64,000 nt of DNA from Bacillus sp. CECT 9360 (GCF_918741275.1 NZ_CAKKNA010000012.1:1-64000), one strand, 5' to 3'; shown: positions 8,434-15,784, counted from the stretch's first letter. The notes: generated by a model not told the origin, from the sequence alone. Made by a program: numbers and translations.

Positions 8434-8474
8434 AAGCTCAACGGGACCTATGGTCCCTGTTGAGCTCTTTTCTT
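8434..8474 (+). terminator. Hairpin between menB and menE
   Basis: GCTCAACGGGACC, loop TAT and GGTCCCTGTTGAGC form a stem of about 13 bp at 8437-8466, followed by TCTTTTCTTA. It looks like an intrinsic terminator inside the operon and probably acts as a partial terminator or mRNA-stability boundary. Confidence 0.75.
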
Positions 8475-8504
8475 ATACCGGCTTTGAAATAAAGGAGAAA
8501 TGAA

Positions 8505-10001
8505 ATGATGTTTGCAGAAGAAAAACTGCCTAACTGGCTGAAAAAAAGAGCAGAATTGACACCAAACAGAGTGGCCGTCGAATTCAAAAACAAATTATAT
8601 ACATTTAACGAACTGGATGCTATGGCCGAGGAGACTGCTGGAAAACTTGTCGCCACGGGTTTTCAAGCTGGAGACGTCTGCGCTCTTTTGGTGCGGAATC
8701 ATATCGACAGCGTGGTTATGATTCATGCTCTTTTCTATCTGGGGACCAAGATTGTGTTCCTCAACAACAGACTAACGCCTAAGGAGTTAAGCTGGCAGCT
8801 GGCAGATAGCGGTTCAAAATGGCTGGTATCAGAAAAACATTTCCACGAAAAGCTGGTTGAAATCAAGAAGCAGTCTTCAGGAGTCTTTATTGCAAAGATG
8901 GAAGAAATCCGATTGATTACAACCTTGAATGAAGCAAATATCCAAGAGGAGTTTATTCTTCAAGATACAGCAACGATCATGTATACCTCAGGAACGACGG
9001 GCAATCCAAAGGGCGTGATCCAGACATTCGGAAACCATTGGTGGAGTGCGATGGGTTCGATGCTGAACTTGGGACTTTCTGAAGACGATTGCTGGTTTTG
9101 CGGTGTCCCTATTTTTCACATAAGTGGTCTATCGATTCTGATGAGAAGCGTGATTTATGGAATGAAGGTCATCCTTGTCGAGAGGTTTGAAGAGGATGAA
9201 GCGAATGCCATGATTCAACAAAAAGGGGTAACAATCATTTCAGTGGTGACAGCGATGTTGAATAGGATGCTTGTGGCGTTGGGCAACGAAACCTATCCCG
9301 AAAGTTTCCGCTGCATGCTCCTCGGCGGAGGACCTGCACCCAAGTCTATGCTTGAAGCGTGCAAAGATAAGGGGATACCGGTTTATCAAACGTACGGCAT
9401 GACAGAGACTTCCTCGCAGATTGTAACCTTAGTCCCCGAGTATAGCCTGATAAAAATCGGCTCTGCTGGAAAGCCACTTTTTCCTTCCCGATTGAAAATA
9501 GAGATCGATGGCAGACCGGCAGGGACGGAAGAGCCCGGGGAAATCGTGGTCTCGGGTCCTAATGTGACGAGCAGCTATTTGAACAGGGAAGCTGAAACGA
9601 AAAAGGCGATAAAAGATGGCTGGCTTTATACAGGTGATATCGGTTATTTAGATGATGACGGGTTTCTCTATGTGCTGGACCGCAGAGCAGATTTAATTAT
9701 TTCAGGCGGGGAAAATGTCTATCCGGCTGAAATCGAATCCGTTATCAGCCAGCACCCGGCTGTCTTTGAAGCTGGGGTTTCGGCGAAGGCTGATGAAAGA
9801 TGGGGGCAGGTTCCGGTCGCGTTTGTCGTCACCCACGAAGAAGCAAGAACAAACGAAAAAGAGCTAATAGCCTACTGTAGGGAACATTTAGCATCATATA
9901 AGGTACCAAATCAGGTTATATTTTGCGACGCGCTGCCGCGAAATGCTTCCAATAAGCTATCAAGGCGGGAGCTTAAAAAAAGCTTGGAGGCCAGTGAATG
10001 A
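8505..10001 (+). CDS. menE: o-succinylbenzoate-CoA ligase (MenE)
   Basis: An ANL-superfamily adenylating enzyme that activates o-succinylbenzoate with ATP and CoA. The AMP-binding P-loop YTSGTTGNPKG is at 160-170, the adenine motif YQTYGMTETSS near 296-306, and YTGDIGYLDDDG plus DRRADLIISGGENVYP form the hinge and C-terminal domain. A Lys near the C-terminus (NASNKLSRRE) fits the catalytic residue. AAAGGAG lies before the tandem ATG-ATG; the first ATG (8505) is used here and the second (8508) is equally possible. The stop overlaps menC by 4 bp. Confidence 0.95.
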   Translation: MMFAEEKLPNWLKKRAELTPNRVAVEFKNKLYTFNELDAMAEETAGKLVATGFQAGDVCALLVRNHIDSVVMIHALFYLGTKIVFLNNRLTPKELSWQLADSGSKWLVSEKHFHEKLVEIKKQSSGVFIAKMEEIRLITTLNEANIQEEFILQDTATIMYTSGTTGNPKGVIQTFGNHWWSAMGSMLNLGLSEDDCWFCGVPIFHISGLSILMRSVIYGMKVILVERFEEDEANAMIQQKGVTIISVVTAMLNRMLVALGNETYPESFRCMLLGGGPAPKSMLEACKDKGIPVYQTYGMTETSSQIVTLVPEYSLIKIGSAGKPLFPSRLKIEIDGRPAGTEEPGEIVVSGPNVTSSYLNREAETKKAIKDGWLYTGDIGYLDDDGFLYVLDRRADLIISGGENVYPAEIESVISQHPAVFEAGVSAKADERWGQVPVAFVVTHEEARTNEKELIAYCREHLASYKVPNQVIFCDALPRNASNKLSRRELKKSLEASE

Positions 10002-11104
10002 ATATTGTCTCTGTGTCACTGAAAATCATTTCGGCCCCGCTAAAATCGCCGTTTGAAACCCACTTGGAAACAGTCCGGGTTAGAGAGTCTATCATCATTA
10101 AAGCTGTCGATCGTGATGGCACGGTTGGATATGGTGAGGCAGTCCCTTTTTCAAGCCCGTGGTATACGGAGGAAACGATTCAAACGTGTTACCATATGCT
10201 GAAGGATTTTATCGTACCAAAGCTTTTGGCAATGGATTTGAATCATCCTTCTGAACTAGCCGATATTTGGGATGGCATTAGAAGGAATGCGATGGCAAAA
10301 TCCGGAATGGAGCAGGCCATCTGGGATTTATATGCTAAGCAAGAAGGAGTTTATCTGGGCAAGCTTTTTGGGGGGGCAAAACAAAAAGTTGCGGCGGGTG
10401 TCGTAATTGCCACTGATTCGATAGAAACAGCCTTACGCCAGATAGAAGATTTTCAAGCAGAAGGATATCAACGCTTTAAAATGAAAATCAGTCCCGATAA
10501 TGATGTCCGTCTATTAGCTGAAATTCGGCGACATTACCCTGAAATTACGTTGATGGCTGATGCGAATTCATCTTATACTCTTAATGATATGGATCATATC
10601 AAGAAGCTTGATGCATTTAAGCTTCAAATGATTGAACAGCCGCTTCGACATGATGACATCATCGACCATTCTTTGTTGCAAAGGGCAATAAAAACGCCTA
10701 TCTGCCTCGATGAAAGTATCTGTTCCCTTCATGATGCGTATAGTGCCCTTCGCTTAGGGAGCTGCAGAATCATCAATATTAAAATGGGACGCGTCGGCGG
10801 CTGGACCGAAGCTGTCCGTATTCATGATCTATGTCTCGAAAATGATGTACCGGTCTGGTGTGGCGGCATGATTGAATTTGGCATTTCAAGAGCCCATAAT
10901 ATTGCATTATCCTCTTTAGAGGGTTTCACAATCCCAGGCGATCTTTCTTCCTCAGCAAGATATTGGGAAGAAGACATCGTTGATCCGGAAGTTCAGGTGA
11001 AGGATGGTCATATATTTGTGCCGGATAAACCGGGTATCGGGTTTGAAGTGAATGAAAAACAGCTTGAATTGAAAACCACGTTCAGGGAATCATTTAAGCG
11101 ATAA
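9998..11104 (+). CDS. menC: o-succinylbenzoate synthase (MenC)
   Basis: Dehydrates SHCHC to o-succinylbenzoate. An enolase-superfamily protein of 368 residues: the KxK motif K161/K163 (FKMKIS), metal ligands D188 (DANSS), E213 (EQPL) and D238 (LDES), and the second general acid/base K262 (NIKMGRVGG) are all visible. It is read from an ATGA overlap with menE. It is the last gene of the men operon; a hairpin repeat lies directly downstream. Homologues often also have N-acylamino acid racemase activity, but the operon context supports MenC. Confidence 0.95.
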   Translation: MNIVSVSLKIISAPLKSPFETHLETVRVRESIIIKAVDRDGTVGYGEAVPFSSPWYTEETIQTCYHMLKDFIVPKLLAMDLNHPSELADIWDGIRRNAMAKSGMEQAIWDLYAKQEGVYLGKLFGGAKQKVAAGVVIATDSIETALRQIEDFQAEGYQRFKMKISPDNDVRLLAEIRRHYPEITLMADANSSYTLNDMDHIKKLDAFKLQMIEQPLRHDDIIDHSLLQRAIKTPICLDESICSLHDAYSALRLGSCRIINIKMGRVGGWTEAVRIHDLCLENDVPVWCGGMIEFGISRAHNIALSSLEGFTIPGDLSSSARYWEEDIVDPEVQVKDGHIFVPDKPGIGFEVNEKQLELKTTFRESFKR

Positions 11105-11111
11105 TTTAATT

Positions 11112-11153
11112 GCAGATAGGAAAGCATATACTTTTCTATCTGCAAAAGTGCAA
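11112..11153. repeat. Hairpin repeat, copy 1 (after menC)
   Basis: GCAGATAGGAAAG, a 6-base loop and CTTTTCTATCTGC form a 13-bp stem, followed by AAAAGTGCAAC. The same design, with about 30 of 41 positions identical, recurs at 12895-12936. Without a long T-run it is a poor classical terminator, though it may end the men transcript. Confidence 0.6.
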
Positions 11154-11316
11154 CTGGGCTCAGGAGGTTTGCTCTTTGGTGAGTTTTCTTTTAAAAAATA
11201 CTCTGTCAGCCCATTTTGGATGGAAATGGGCCAATGCCGCTTTTTTTGCCGGAATTTTATTTATATAATTATGCTAGGCAGTTTAAGAATGTGGCAGGGA
11301 GTTGAGTTTTTATATA

Positions 11317-11451
11317 ATGAAAAAACCTTACCTAATTGCGGAAATTCTATTGGAAAGAGGATTGCCTGTGTCTGTTGTGAAGGAGATTACCGATCTGGCT
11401 GACCAGGAGCTACAGACGTTGAAGAGAAAGTGGAACGTGCCTAGACTATAA
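11317..11451 (+). CDS. Small protein of unknown function (44 aa)
   Basis: An ORF beginning MKKPYLIAEILLERGLPVS and ending KRKWNVPRL. It is amphipathic and helical, with no signal peptide and no family I can name. A clear hairpin terminator begins 6 bp after the stop, which supports an expressed gene. The ribosome site is weak: GGGAG is about 14 bp before the ATG, and a TTG at 11302 is an alternative start. A longer overlapping frame at 11148-11402 has worse composition and was not chosen. Confidence 0.5.
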   Translation: MKKPYLIAEILLERGLPVSVVKEITDLADQELQTLKRKWNVPRL

Positions 11452-11456
11452 AACAA

Positions 11457-11484
11457 AAGCCTACAGGATTTTACCTGTAGGCTT
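11457..11484. terminator. Bidirectional terminator
   Basis: AAGCCTACAGG, loop ATTTTA and CCTGTAGGCTT form a perfect 11-bp stem between the convergent 44-aa gene and the DUF1540 gene. T-rich sequence follows on both strands. Confidence 0.85.
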
Positions 11485-11492
11485 ATTTAATA

Positions 11493-11654
11493 TTAAAGAT
11501 TTTCAGCGGGTCTATATGTTCTGCACCCGGTTTCGTTACTTGTACGCGCCCGTTCCTCTGAGTAGCTCACAACACTGATCATATCGGCTGAACAACGATT
11601 GCCATGCTTCCAGAAATGACAGCTATCAACTGAGCATTTAACATCCTGTGCCAT
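11493..11654 (-). CDS. DUF1540 small Cys-rich protein (53 aa)
   Basis: A short gene reading MAQDVKCSVDSCHFWKHGNR and so on. Cys residues at 7, 12, 21 and 44 follow the C-x4-C-x8-C pattern of the DUF1540 family, probably a small metal-binding fold. The function is unknown. AAGGAG stands 8 bp before the ATG at 11654. An inverted repeat ATTGTA-4-TACAAT at 11676-11691 lies 22 bp upstream and could be an operator or part of the -10 region. Confidence 0.8.
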   Translation of the reverse strand: MAQDVKCSVDSCHFWKHGNRCSADMISVVSYSEERARTSNETGCRTYRPAENL

Positions 11655-11761
11655 GTCATTCACTCCTTATGCTGTATTGTAACGGTACAATATTAGGGTG
11701 AATCAAAAAGGGACTGTTCATACTTGCAACAGAACGGTGAATTATTGGGATGGAATCCATT

Positions 11762-11798
11762 AAAAAACGAATGCGCTGTTAGCAACATTCGTTTTTTT
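11762..11798 (-). terminator. Terminator of the zinc-binding lipoprotein gene
   Basis: AAAAAACGAATG and CATTCGTTTTTTT form a 12-bp stem around GTTGCTAACAGC (minus-strand reading), 20 bp after the stop codon. Confidence 0.88.
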
Positions 11799-11817
11799 AC
11801 AAAATATCGATAGTTTT

Positions 11818-12771
11818 TTACCGTAAGGCAGTTTTTAGGGTTTCAGCATTTTGATTCATGAGGCTGAAATAATCTTCATCGTTCTCGATATCTTTTTCAG
11901 TTAACACCGATAAATTATGCAATCGTAATGGTTTGGCACCTATCTCATTCTGAATAATTTCTGTGAGCTTTGAGCTCGTGTTTTGTTCAAAAATGATATA
12001 TTGGAGATCATTTTCTTTTGCCGTTTCTATGATCTCTTCAAGCTGTTTTTGAGAAGGCTCGCTTGAACCGGACAGCCCAGTCACGCTGATTTGTTCGATC
12101 CCATATCGATTCTCCCAATATCCATATGCTCCATGTGAGACGATTATTTTATTTGTTTTTGAATTTTTTACAGCTGCCTTGAACTTATCATCCAGCTCGT
12201 GCAATTGTTTTTCAAGATCTTTGTAATTTTTTTCAAAGTATTCTTTTTGATCTGGTATTTCCTTGATTAACGAATCCTTAATGATTCCAGCCATGGCCAG
12301 GGAATACATCGGATCTAGCCATAAATGCGGATTGATATCGGCGTGACCAATATCAGTATCGTGATCATGGTGTTCTTCATCTTGTTCATAGTGTTCTTCG
12401 TGCTCAATATGAATCTTTTGGCCTAACGGTGTTAAATTAACTCCTTCTTGTTTCAAGATTGGTTCAGCTTTCGTAACGAATCCTTCAAGGTTATGGCCGA
12501 TATAAAAAAACAGGTCTGACTCAGCCATTTGAATGATCTCTTTCTGTGATGGCTCAAAAGAATGCTCATCCGTACCAGGCGGATATACCGTTTCAACCTC
12601 TACATATTGACCGCCTATCTTCTCAGTAAAATCCTTTAATGGATAAACGGTGGTGAAAATCTGAATCTTTCCATCACTTTTATCGCTGTTAGTTACCCCT
12701 TTATCATCATTGCAGCCAGAAAGGATAACGACAAGACTAAGTAACAATAACAGTATTGCCTTTGTTTTCAC
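11818..12771 (-). CDS. Zinc ABC transporter substrate-binding lipoprotein (ZnuA/AdcA family)
   Basis: The extracellular zinc-binding component of a cluster A-I importer. A lipoprotein signal ends in LSGC (residues about 17-20 from the GTG). VYPPGTDEHSFEPS holds the first His ligand, then comes a His/acid-rich loop (HEEHYEQDEEHHDHD) typical of zinc members, then NPHLWLDP, IVSHGAYGY and FEQNTSS. The GTG at 12771 is preceded by AAGGGTGA at a good distance; an upstream ATG (12789) lacks a ribosome site and overlaps a Zur box. The permease and ATPase genes are not adjacent and must be elsewhere. Confidence 0.88.
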   Translation of the reverse strand: MKTKAILLLLLSLVVILSGCNDDKGVTNSDKSDGKIQIFTTVYPLKDFTEKIGGQYVEVETVYPPGTDEHSFEPSQKEIIQMAESDLFFYIGHNLEGFVTKAEPILKQEGVNLTPLGQKIHIEHEEHYEQDEEHHDHDTDIGHADINPHLWLDPMYSLAMAGIIKDSLIKEIPDQKEYFEKNYKDLEKQLHELDDKFKAAVKNSKTNKIIVSHGAYGYWENRYGIEQISVTGLSGSSEPSQKQLEEIIETAKENDLQYIIFEQNTSSKLTEIIQNEIGAKPLRLHNLSVLTEKDIENDEDYFSLMNQNAETLKTALR

Positions 12772-12789
12772 AGTATTCACCCTTTTCAT

Positions 12790-12810
12790 AATTCGTATTG
12801 ATTCCGATTT
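12790..12810 (-). promoter_or_regulatory. Zur-box-like operator 2 (start-proximal)
   Basis: The minus strand reads AAATCGGAAT C AATACGAATT. Compared with the B. subtilis Zur consensus (AAATCGTAAT N ATTACGATTT) it differs at about three positions. It overlaps the start of the message. Confidence 0.65.
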
Positions 12811-12820
12811 AATAAATAAA

Positions 12821-12841
12821 AAAACGTAATGATTCCGATTT
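12821..12841 (-). promoter_or_regulatory. Zur-box-like operator 1
   Basis: The minus strand reads AAATCGGAAT C ATTACGTTTT, with about two mismatches to the Zur consensus. It lies 31 bp (about three helical turns) from the second box and 10 bp downstream of the proposed -10, where a bound repressor would block transcription. Confidence 0.75.
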
Positions 12842-12850
12842 GACCTTTGT

Positions 12851-12880
12851 ATAATACAATGAATGGGTCGTATAATGCAA
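12851..12880 (-). promoter_or_regulatory. Promoter of the zinc-binding lipoprotein gene
   Basis: Minus-strand TTGCAT (12875-12880), 18-bp spacer and TATTAT (12851-12856) place initiation near 12843, just before Zur-like box 1. Confidence 0.55.
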
Positions 12881-12894
12881 GCGAAATTTATTTG

Positions 12895-12936
12895 GCAGAT
12901 AGGAAAGTACAAACTTTCCCATCCGTGAAAGTGCAA
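12895..12936. repeat. Hairpin repeat, copy 2
   Basis: GCAGATAGGAAAG, 6 bases, then CTTTCCCATCCGT and GAAAGTGCAA. It is related to copy 1 at 11112-11153. The central GGAAAG/CTTTCC stem is kept even where the sequence differs. Confidence 0.55.
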
Positions 12937-12978
12937 TCTCCGCCTTGGAGTTTTCTAATCCGCCTGAGTGCGGATTAT

Positions 12979-13203
12979 TTATTTTTTCTTTTCAGGCACA
13001 TAATCAAAGCCGCCAGGGTGGAAGGGATGGCACTTTACGATTCGCTTGAGCGTCAACCAGCTTCCTTTAAACGGCCCAAATCGCTTGATGGCTTCTAATC
13101 CATAATGAGAACAGGTAGGGTAGAATCGGCAAGTGGGAGGCTTCAGTGGTGAGATGGCAACCTGATAAAATCGGATGACACCAAGTAGCAGTTTTTTTAG
13201 CAT
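12979..13203 (-). CDS. yidD: Membrane protein insertion efficiency factor YidD
   Basis: A 74-residue peripheral membrane protein of the YidD family, which assists YidC-dependent insertion of membrane proteins. The family signature is clear: an N-terminal amphipathic helix ([16 protein letters not shown]), then [17 protein letters not shown] with three Cys, and [14 protein letters not shown] at the C-terminus. AAAGGAAG precedes the ATG. A palindrome (AATCCGC...GCGGATT) near 12958-12978 follows the stop, but its T-run lies on the plus strand, so it is a doubtful terminator for yidD. Confidence 0.93.
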   Translation of the reverse strand: MLKKLLLGVIRFYQVAISPLKPPTCRFYPTCSHYGLEAIKRFGPFKGSWLTLKRIVKCHPFHPGGFDYVPEKKK

Positions 13204-13370
13204 GAAGGTCGCTTCCTTTTTCGTTACAGTAAAATGATGATTTTACTATATCACAACTTATTCGAAAAAAGAATGCAGGACAACTCACGTATTATAGGGG
13301 ATTAGAAATAGATGAAAAATATTGCAATTAGAGGTAGAATAGAAATACTTAATGTTAAGGAGTGGGTTAA

Positions 13371-13844
13371 ATGCCTTCAGTAGAAAGCTTTGAATTGGAC
13401 CATAATGCCGTTAAAGCCCCTTTTGTAAGACATTGCGGTGTCCACAAGGTGGGAACGGACGGTGTTGTTAATAAATTTGATATACGCTTTTTCCAGCCTA
13501 ATAAACAAGCCATGAAGCCAGATGCGATTCATACACTGGAACACTTGCTTGCTTTCAATATCCGCAAGCATTCCGAGAAATACGATCACTTCGATATCAT
13601 CGATATTTCCCCAATGGGTTGTCAGACAGGTTTTTATCTTGTCGTCAGCGGTGAACCTACCGTGTCAGAAATCATTGATGTCCTTGATGATACGATGAAA
13701 GACGCTGTTGAGATCACAGATATTCCGGCTGCTAACGAAAAACAATGCGGTCAGGCAAAACTACATGACCTGGAAGGCGCAAAGAAATTAATGCGTTATT
13801 GGTTGCAACAAAGTAAAGAAGACCTTCACCAGGTGTTTGCTTAA
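13371..13844 (+). CDS. luxS: S-ribosylhomocysteine lyase (LuxS)
   Basis: Cleaves S-ribosylhomocysteine into homocysteine and DPD, the precursor of autoinducer-2. It recycles the by-product of SAM-dependent methylation. The 157 residues include the metal site H54-x2-E57-H58 (HTLEH) with third ligand C126 (EKQCGQ), and catalytic C84 (MGCQTG). AAGGAGTGG precedes the ATG. It is monocistronic, with its own terminator. Confidence 0.97.
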   Translation: MPSVESFELDHNAVKAPFVRHCGVHKVGTDGVVNKFDIRFFQPNKQAMKPDAIHTLEHLLAFNIRKHSEKYDHFDIIDISPMGCQTGFYLVVSGEPTVSEIIDVLDDTMKDAVEITDIPAANEKQCGQAKLHDLEGAKKLMRYWLQQSKEDLHQVFA

Positions 13845-13847
13845 ATC

Positions 13848-13880
13848 AAAAAAGTTCCTGTCATCGGCAGGAACTTTTTT
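13848..13880. terminator. Bidirectional terminator, luxS / ytzI-like gene
   Basis: AAAAAAGTTCCTG, loop TCATCGG and CAGGAACTTTTTT form a perfect 13-bp stem between convergent genes, with A/T runs on both sides. Confidence 0.92.
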
Positions 13881-14025
13881 AGATATCTTTTTTTTCATCC
13901 TCTTCAGGAAGAGGATCGATGGGGTCAACTGTGTGTTTATAACTATACCCTTTGTTTATCGTGAGTACGGATAACAGTAAGACGGTCAAAACAATCACGA
14001 TCCCAATAACTATAATAGTTTTCAT
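13879..14025 (-). CDS. YtzI-like small membrane protein (48 aa)
   Basis: Begins MKTIIVIGIVIVLTVLLLSV, a single transmembrane helix with the N-terminus inside, then a short soluble tail GYSYKHTVDPIDPLPEEDEK. GGAGGAGG stands about 9 bp before the ATG. The size, tail and position beside luxS and dps recall the B. subtilis YtzI protein; this match is from memory. The function is unknown. The stop codon lies inside the shared terminator. Confidence 0.72.
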   Translation of the reverse strand: MKTIIVIGIVIVLTVLLLSVLTINKGYSYKHTVDPIDPLPEEDEKKDI

Positions 14026-14088
14026 GAAGCATTCCTCCTCCATAAAGCTATTTTACCATTTAATTTTTTAAGCGACGATATAAATTGG

Positions 14089-14114
14089 GTTTTAACTTAA
14101 ATTGAAAAGGGAAA
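14089..14114 (+). promoter_or_regulatory. Sigma-B-like promoter of dps
   Basis: GTTTTA (14089-14094), 14-bp spacer and GGGAAA (14109-14114) fit the general-stress promoter pattern. Initiation would fall about 20 bp before the dps start. B. subtilis dps is known to be sigma-B dependent. No PerR box is apparent. Confidence 0.6.
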
Positions 14115-14141
14115 TATAGTAGCGAAGAGGAGGACGATACA

Positions 14142-14582
14142 ATGTCTAAGGAACTAGTAAAAGTAATTAATAAGGAAATTTCAAACTTTAGCTTACTGTA
14201 CACGAAACTGCACAACTTTCATTGGTTCGTAAATGGACCGCACTTCTTTGAACTGCATACTAAATTGGAAGAACTATACAATGAATCATCTACAAATATT
14301 GATGAATTGGCTGAGAGATTATTGGCGATGGAAGAAAAACCGGTTGCTACCATTAAGGAATATATGGAATTGACCACGCTTGAAGAAGCAACGGGTAAGG
14401 AAAAAACCGACGACATGGTCCAAAGCGTTATTAACGACTTTGAAAAGGTTTCTAAAGAGTTTGATGAAGCAATCGAGCTTTCTGACAAAGCCGAAGACGT
14501 GGTAACAAGCGACATGCTTACCGGCATGAAAAAAAGCCTGAACAAGCATTCATGGATGCTTCGCGCGTACCTTGCCAAATAA
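14142..14582 (+). CDS. dps: Dps family DNA-binding / ferritin-like protein
   Basis: A 146-residue mini-ferritin that stores iron and protects DNA during stress or stationary phase. The ferroxidase motif is visible: LHNFHWFVNGPHF (residues about 23-35) and NIDELAERLLAMEEKP (about 51-66), where H, D and E residues form the intersubunit iron site. GAGGAGG precedes the ATG. It is a single-gene unit bounded by its own terminator. MrgA is the PerR-controlled paralogue in B. subtilis; the sigma-B-like promoter here supports Dps. Confidence 0.93.
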   Translation: MSKELVKVINKEISNFSLLYTKLHNFHWFVNGPHFFELHTKLEELYNESSTNIDELAERLLAMEEKPVATIKEYMELTTLEEATGKEKTDDMVQSVINDFEKVSKEFDEAIELSDKAEDVVTSDMLTGMKKSLNKHSWMLRAYLAK

Positions 14583-14591
14583 TAGAACGAA

Positions 14592-14628
14592 GAAAAGTCC
14601 TGCGTTAGTTATAGCGGGACTTTTTTTA
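14592..14628 (+). terminator. Terminator of dps
   Basis: AAAAGTCCTGC and GCGGGACTTTT form an 11-bp stem with one G-U pair, followed by a T-run. The T-run end is part of the MITE target duplication. Confidence 0.88.
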
Positions 14629-14632
14629 TATA

Positions 14633-14867
14633 GGCTCTGTTAAATTCCATTGTTGATTTTAAAATGGTCATGGAATCTACTCGCTTTCCGCGGACGAACT
14701 GGCAAGCCTCCTCACTCGTACCTCGCTGCGGGGTCTTGCCAGCCCGTTTTTCCGCAGGACGTTGATTCATCATCCTTGAATAGACACCGCACGAGAAAAT
14801 GCGTATGCATTTTCGAGGAGTCTCGCAGATTCCCTTCCCAAAAACAACATTATCGTTTAACAGAGCC
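14633..14867. mobile_element. MITE-like non-autonomous element, 235 bp
   Basis: The ends GGCTCTGTTAAA and TTTAACAGAGCC are perfect 12-bp inverted repeats, extending imperfectly to about 28 bp. Both sides are flanked by TTTATATA (14625-14632 and 14868-14875), an 8-bp target site duplication. No ORF encodes a transposase. The interior holds a palindrome CTGGCAAG...CTTGCCAG and GC-rich stretches. Such an element is presumably moved in trans by an IS with similar ends. The 8-bp duplication fits families such as IS6 or IS1595, but I cannot decide. Confidence 0.85.
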
Positions 14868-14875
14868 TTTATATA

Positions 14876-14905
14876 AAAAACCCCCTGAAGATGTGAATCC
14901 TCCAG
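14876..14905 (-). terminator. Terminator of the 85-aa gene
   Basis: The minus strand forms CCCTG...CAGGG with flanking pairs, followed by GGTTTTTT. Its T-run abuts the MITE target site, so the MITE sits between two convergent terminators. Confidence 0.7.
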
Positions 14906-14924
14906 GGTTGATATGTACATGAGT

Positions 14925-15182
14925 TTAATGAAGATTACGATGATGGAAATTCGATGGCTTTGTATCCTCAAGCCCCTCCCGCGCGAATTTTCCTTTTAAG
15001 GATTCAATGATATAGATGCCCATAAGATTGTTCAATTCCTGGTCATCCATTTCGTGAAATAAATTCAATATTTCTTGACGGTCCAACTGTTCCAAAACAG
15101 CAAAGGCCAGCATGTCGATGTCTTCTTCGTCTCCGGTAAGCTTATTTCTATACAGGTTGTATAAGTCCTCAATCAACTTCAT
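14925..15182 (-). CDS. Small cytoplasmic protein, DUF6154-like (85 aa)
   Basis: A helical acidic protein: MKLIEDLYNLYRNKLTGDEE, then LAFAVLEQLDRQEILNLFHE and a basic tail. It lacks a signal peptide. I recall a Bacillaceae family (DUF6154) with this start, but the assignment is from memory. GGAGGTGAG lies 4 bp before the ATG at 15182; an in-frame upstream ATG overlaps the ribosome site. The 296 bp between this gene and the next contain AT-rich promoter-like sequence but no gene I can support. Confidence 0.75.
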   Translation of the reverse strand: MKLIEDLYNLYRNKLTGDEEDIDMLAFAVLEQLDRQEILNLFHEMDDQELNNLMGIYIIESLKGKFAREGLEDTKPSNFHHRNLH

Positions 15183-15478
15183 GCGTCTCACCTCCATTTA
15201 AGACTCCATTTTAAATAGGGTATGTAACAAACCAAAATTTCGTTCCTGTCATTTCTATAGATGAAGCATTCGCTATATTTTGTTCTTTTGTCTCATATAT
15301 ATGTTTTACCCTTTGAGTGGTACTTTAATCTATTATTTTACATTTTAGGAGAAGATATTGCCAATAAAAAGAATTAGGTATAGAAAAAATGTTCGTTTAA
15401 CCATTACGAATGAATAGGGGTGCAATAAGGGAAACTATCTCTACCAAACATATACGGTGGAAGGAGGCCTTTCGTGAT

Positions 15479-15784
15479 ATGAAGAAAACCTATTATATTT
15501 ACTTGGCCAACGGACAAATATCCCAGGATCGTGAAAGCTCTCCTTGGAATTTTAAAATTGAAGCGACAGACGAAGAAGTAACCCGGTTGAGGGAATATTT
15601 TGATCAAAATTATTCAACGGAAATCCAGAATTTTTATCGGGCCCATGTTCCTTATGTTCAGTATCATTATGACCGGGAAAACGATGCCTATGATGAGACC
15701 CTTCAGAAGATTTATGGAATGATTCATGAACTGGGCGATGCGGAAGCGAAAAATCATATTGAAAGCATGGGGATATTAGAATGA
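15479..15784 (+). CDS. Uncharacterised protein (101 aa)
   Basis: Begins MKKTYYIYLANGQISQDRES and contains an acidic helical middle (TDEEVTRLREYFDQNYS) and a Tyr-rich stretch (HVPYVQYHYDREND). No transmembrane segment or known catalytic motif is visible. I do not recognise it. AAGGAGG lies 11 bp before the ATG; an upstream ATG at 15410 has no ribosome site. The lipoprotein frame on the other strand runs through almost all of it, so one of the two gene ends may be wrong. Confidence 0.75.
   Translation: MKKTYYIYLANGQISQDRESSPWNFKIEATDEEVTRLREYFDQNYSTEIQNFYRAHVPYVQYHYDRENDAYDETLQKIYGMIHELGDAEAKNHIESMGILE

Noticed and set aside
11148..11402. 84-aa ORF after menC
   Set aside because: Its composition is unlike a protein, with no ribosome site, and it overlaps the better 44-aa frame in another register.
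12956..12985. Intrinsic terminator of yidD
   Set aside because: The palindrome is clear, but its T-run is on the plus strand and it overlaps the yidD end, so it does not fit as a yidD terminator.
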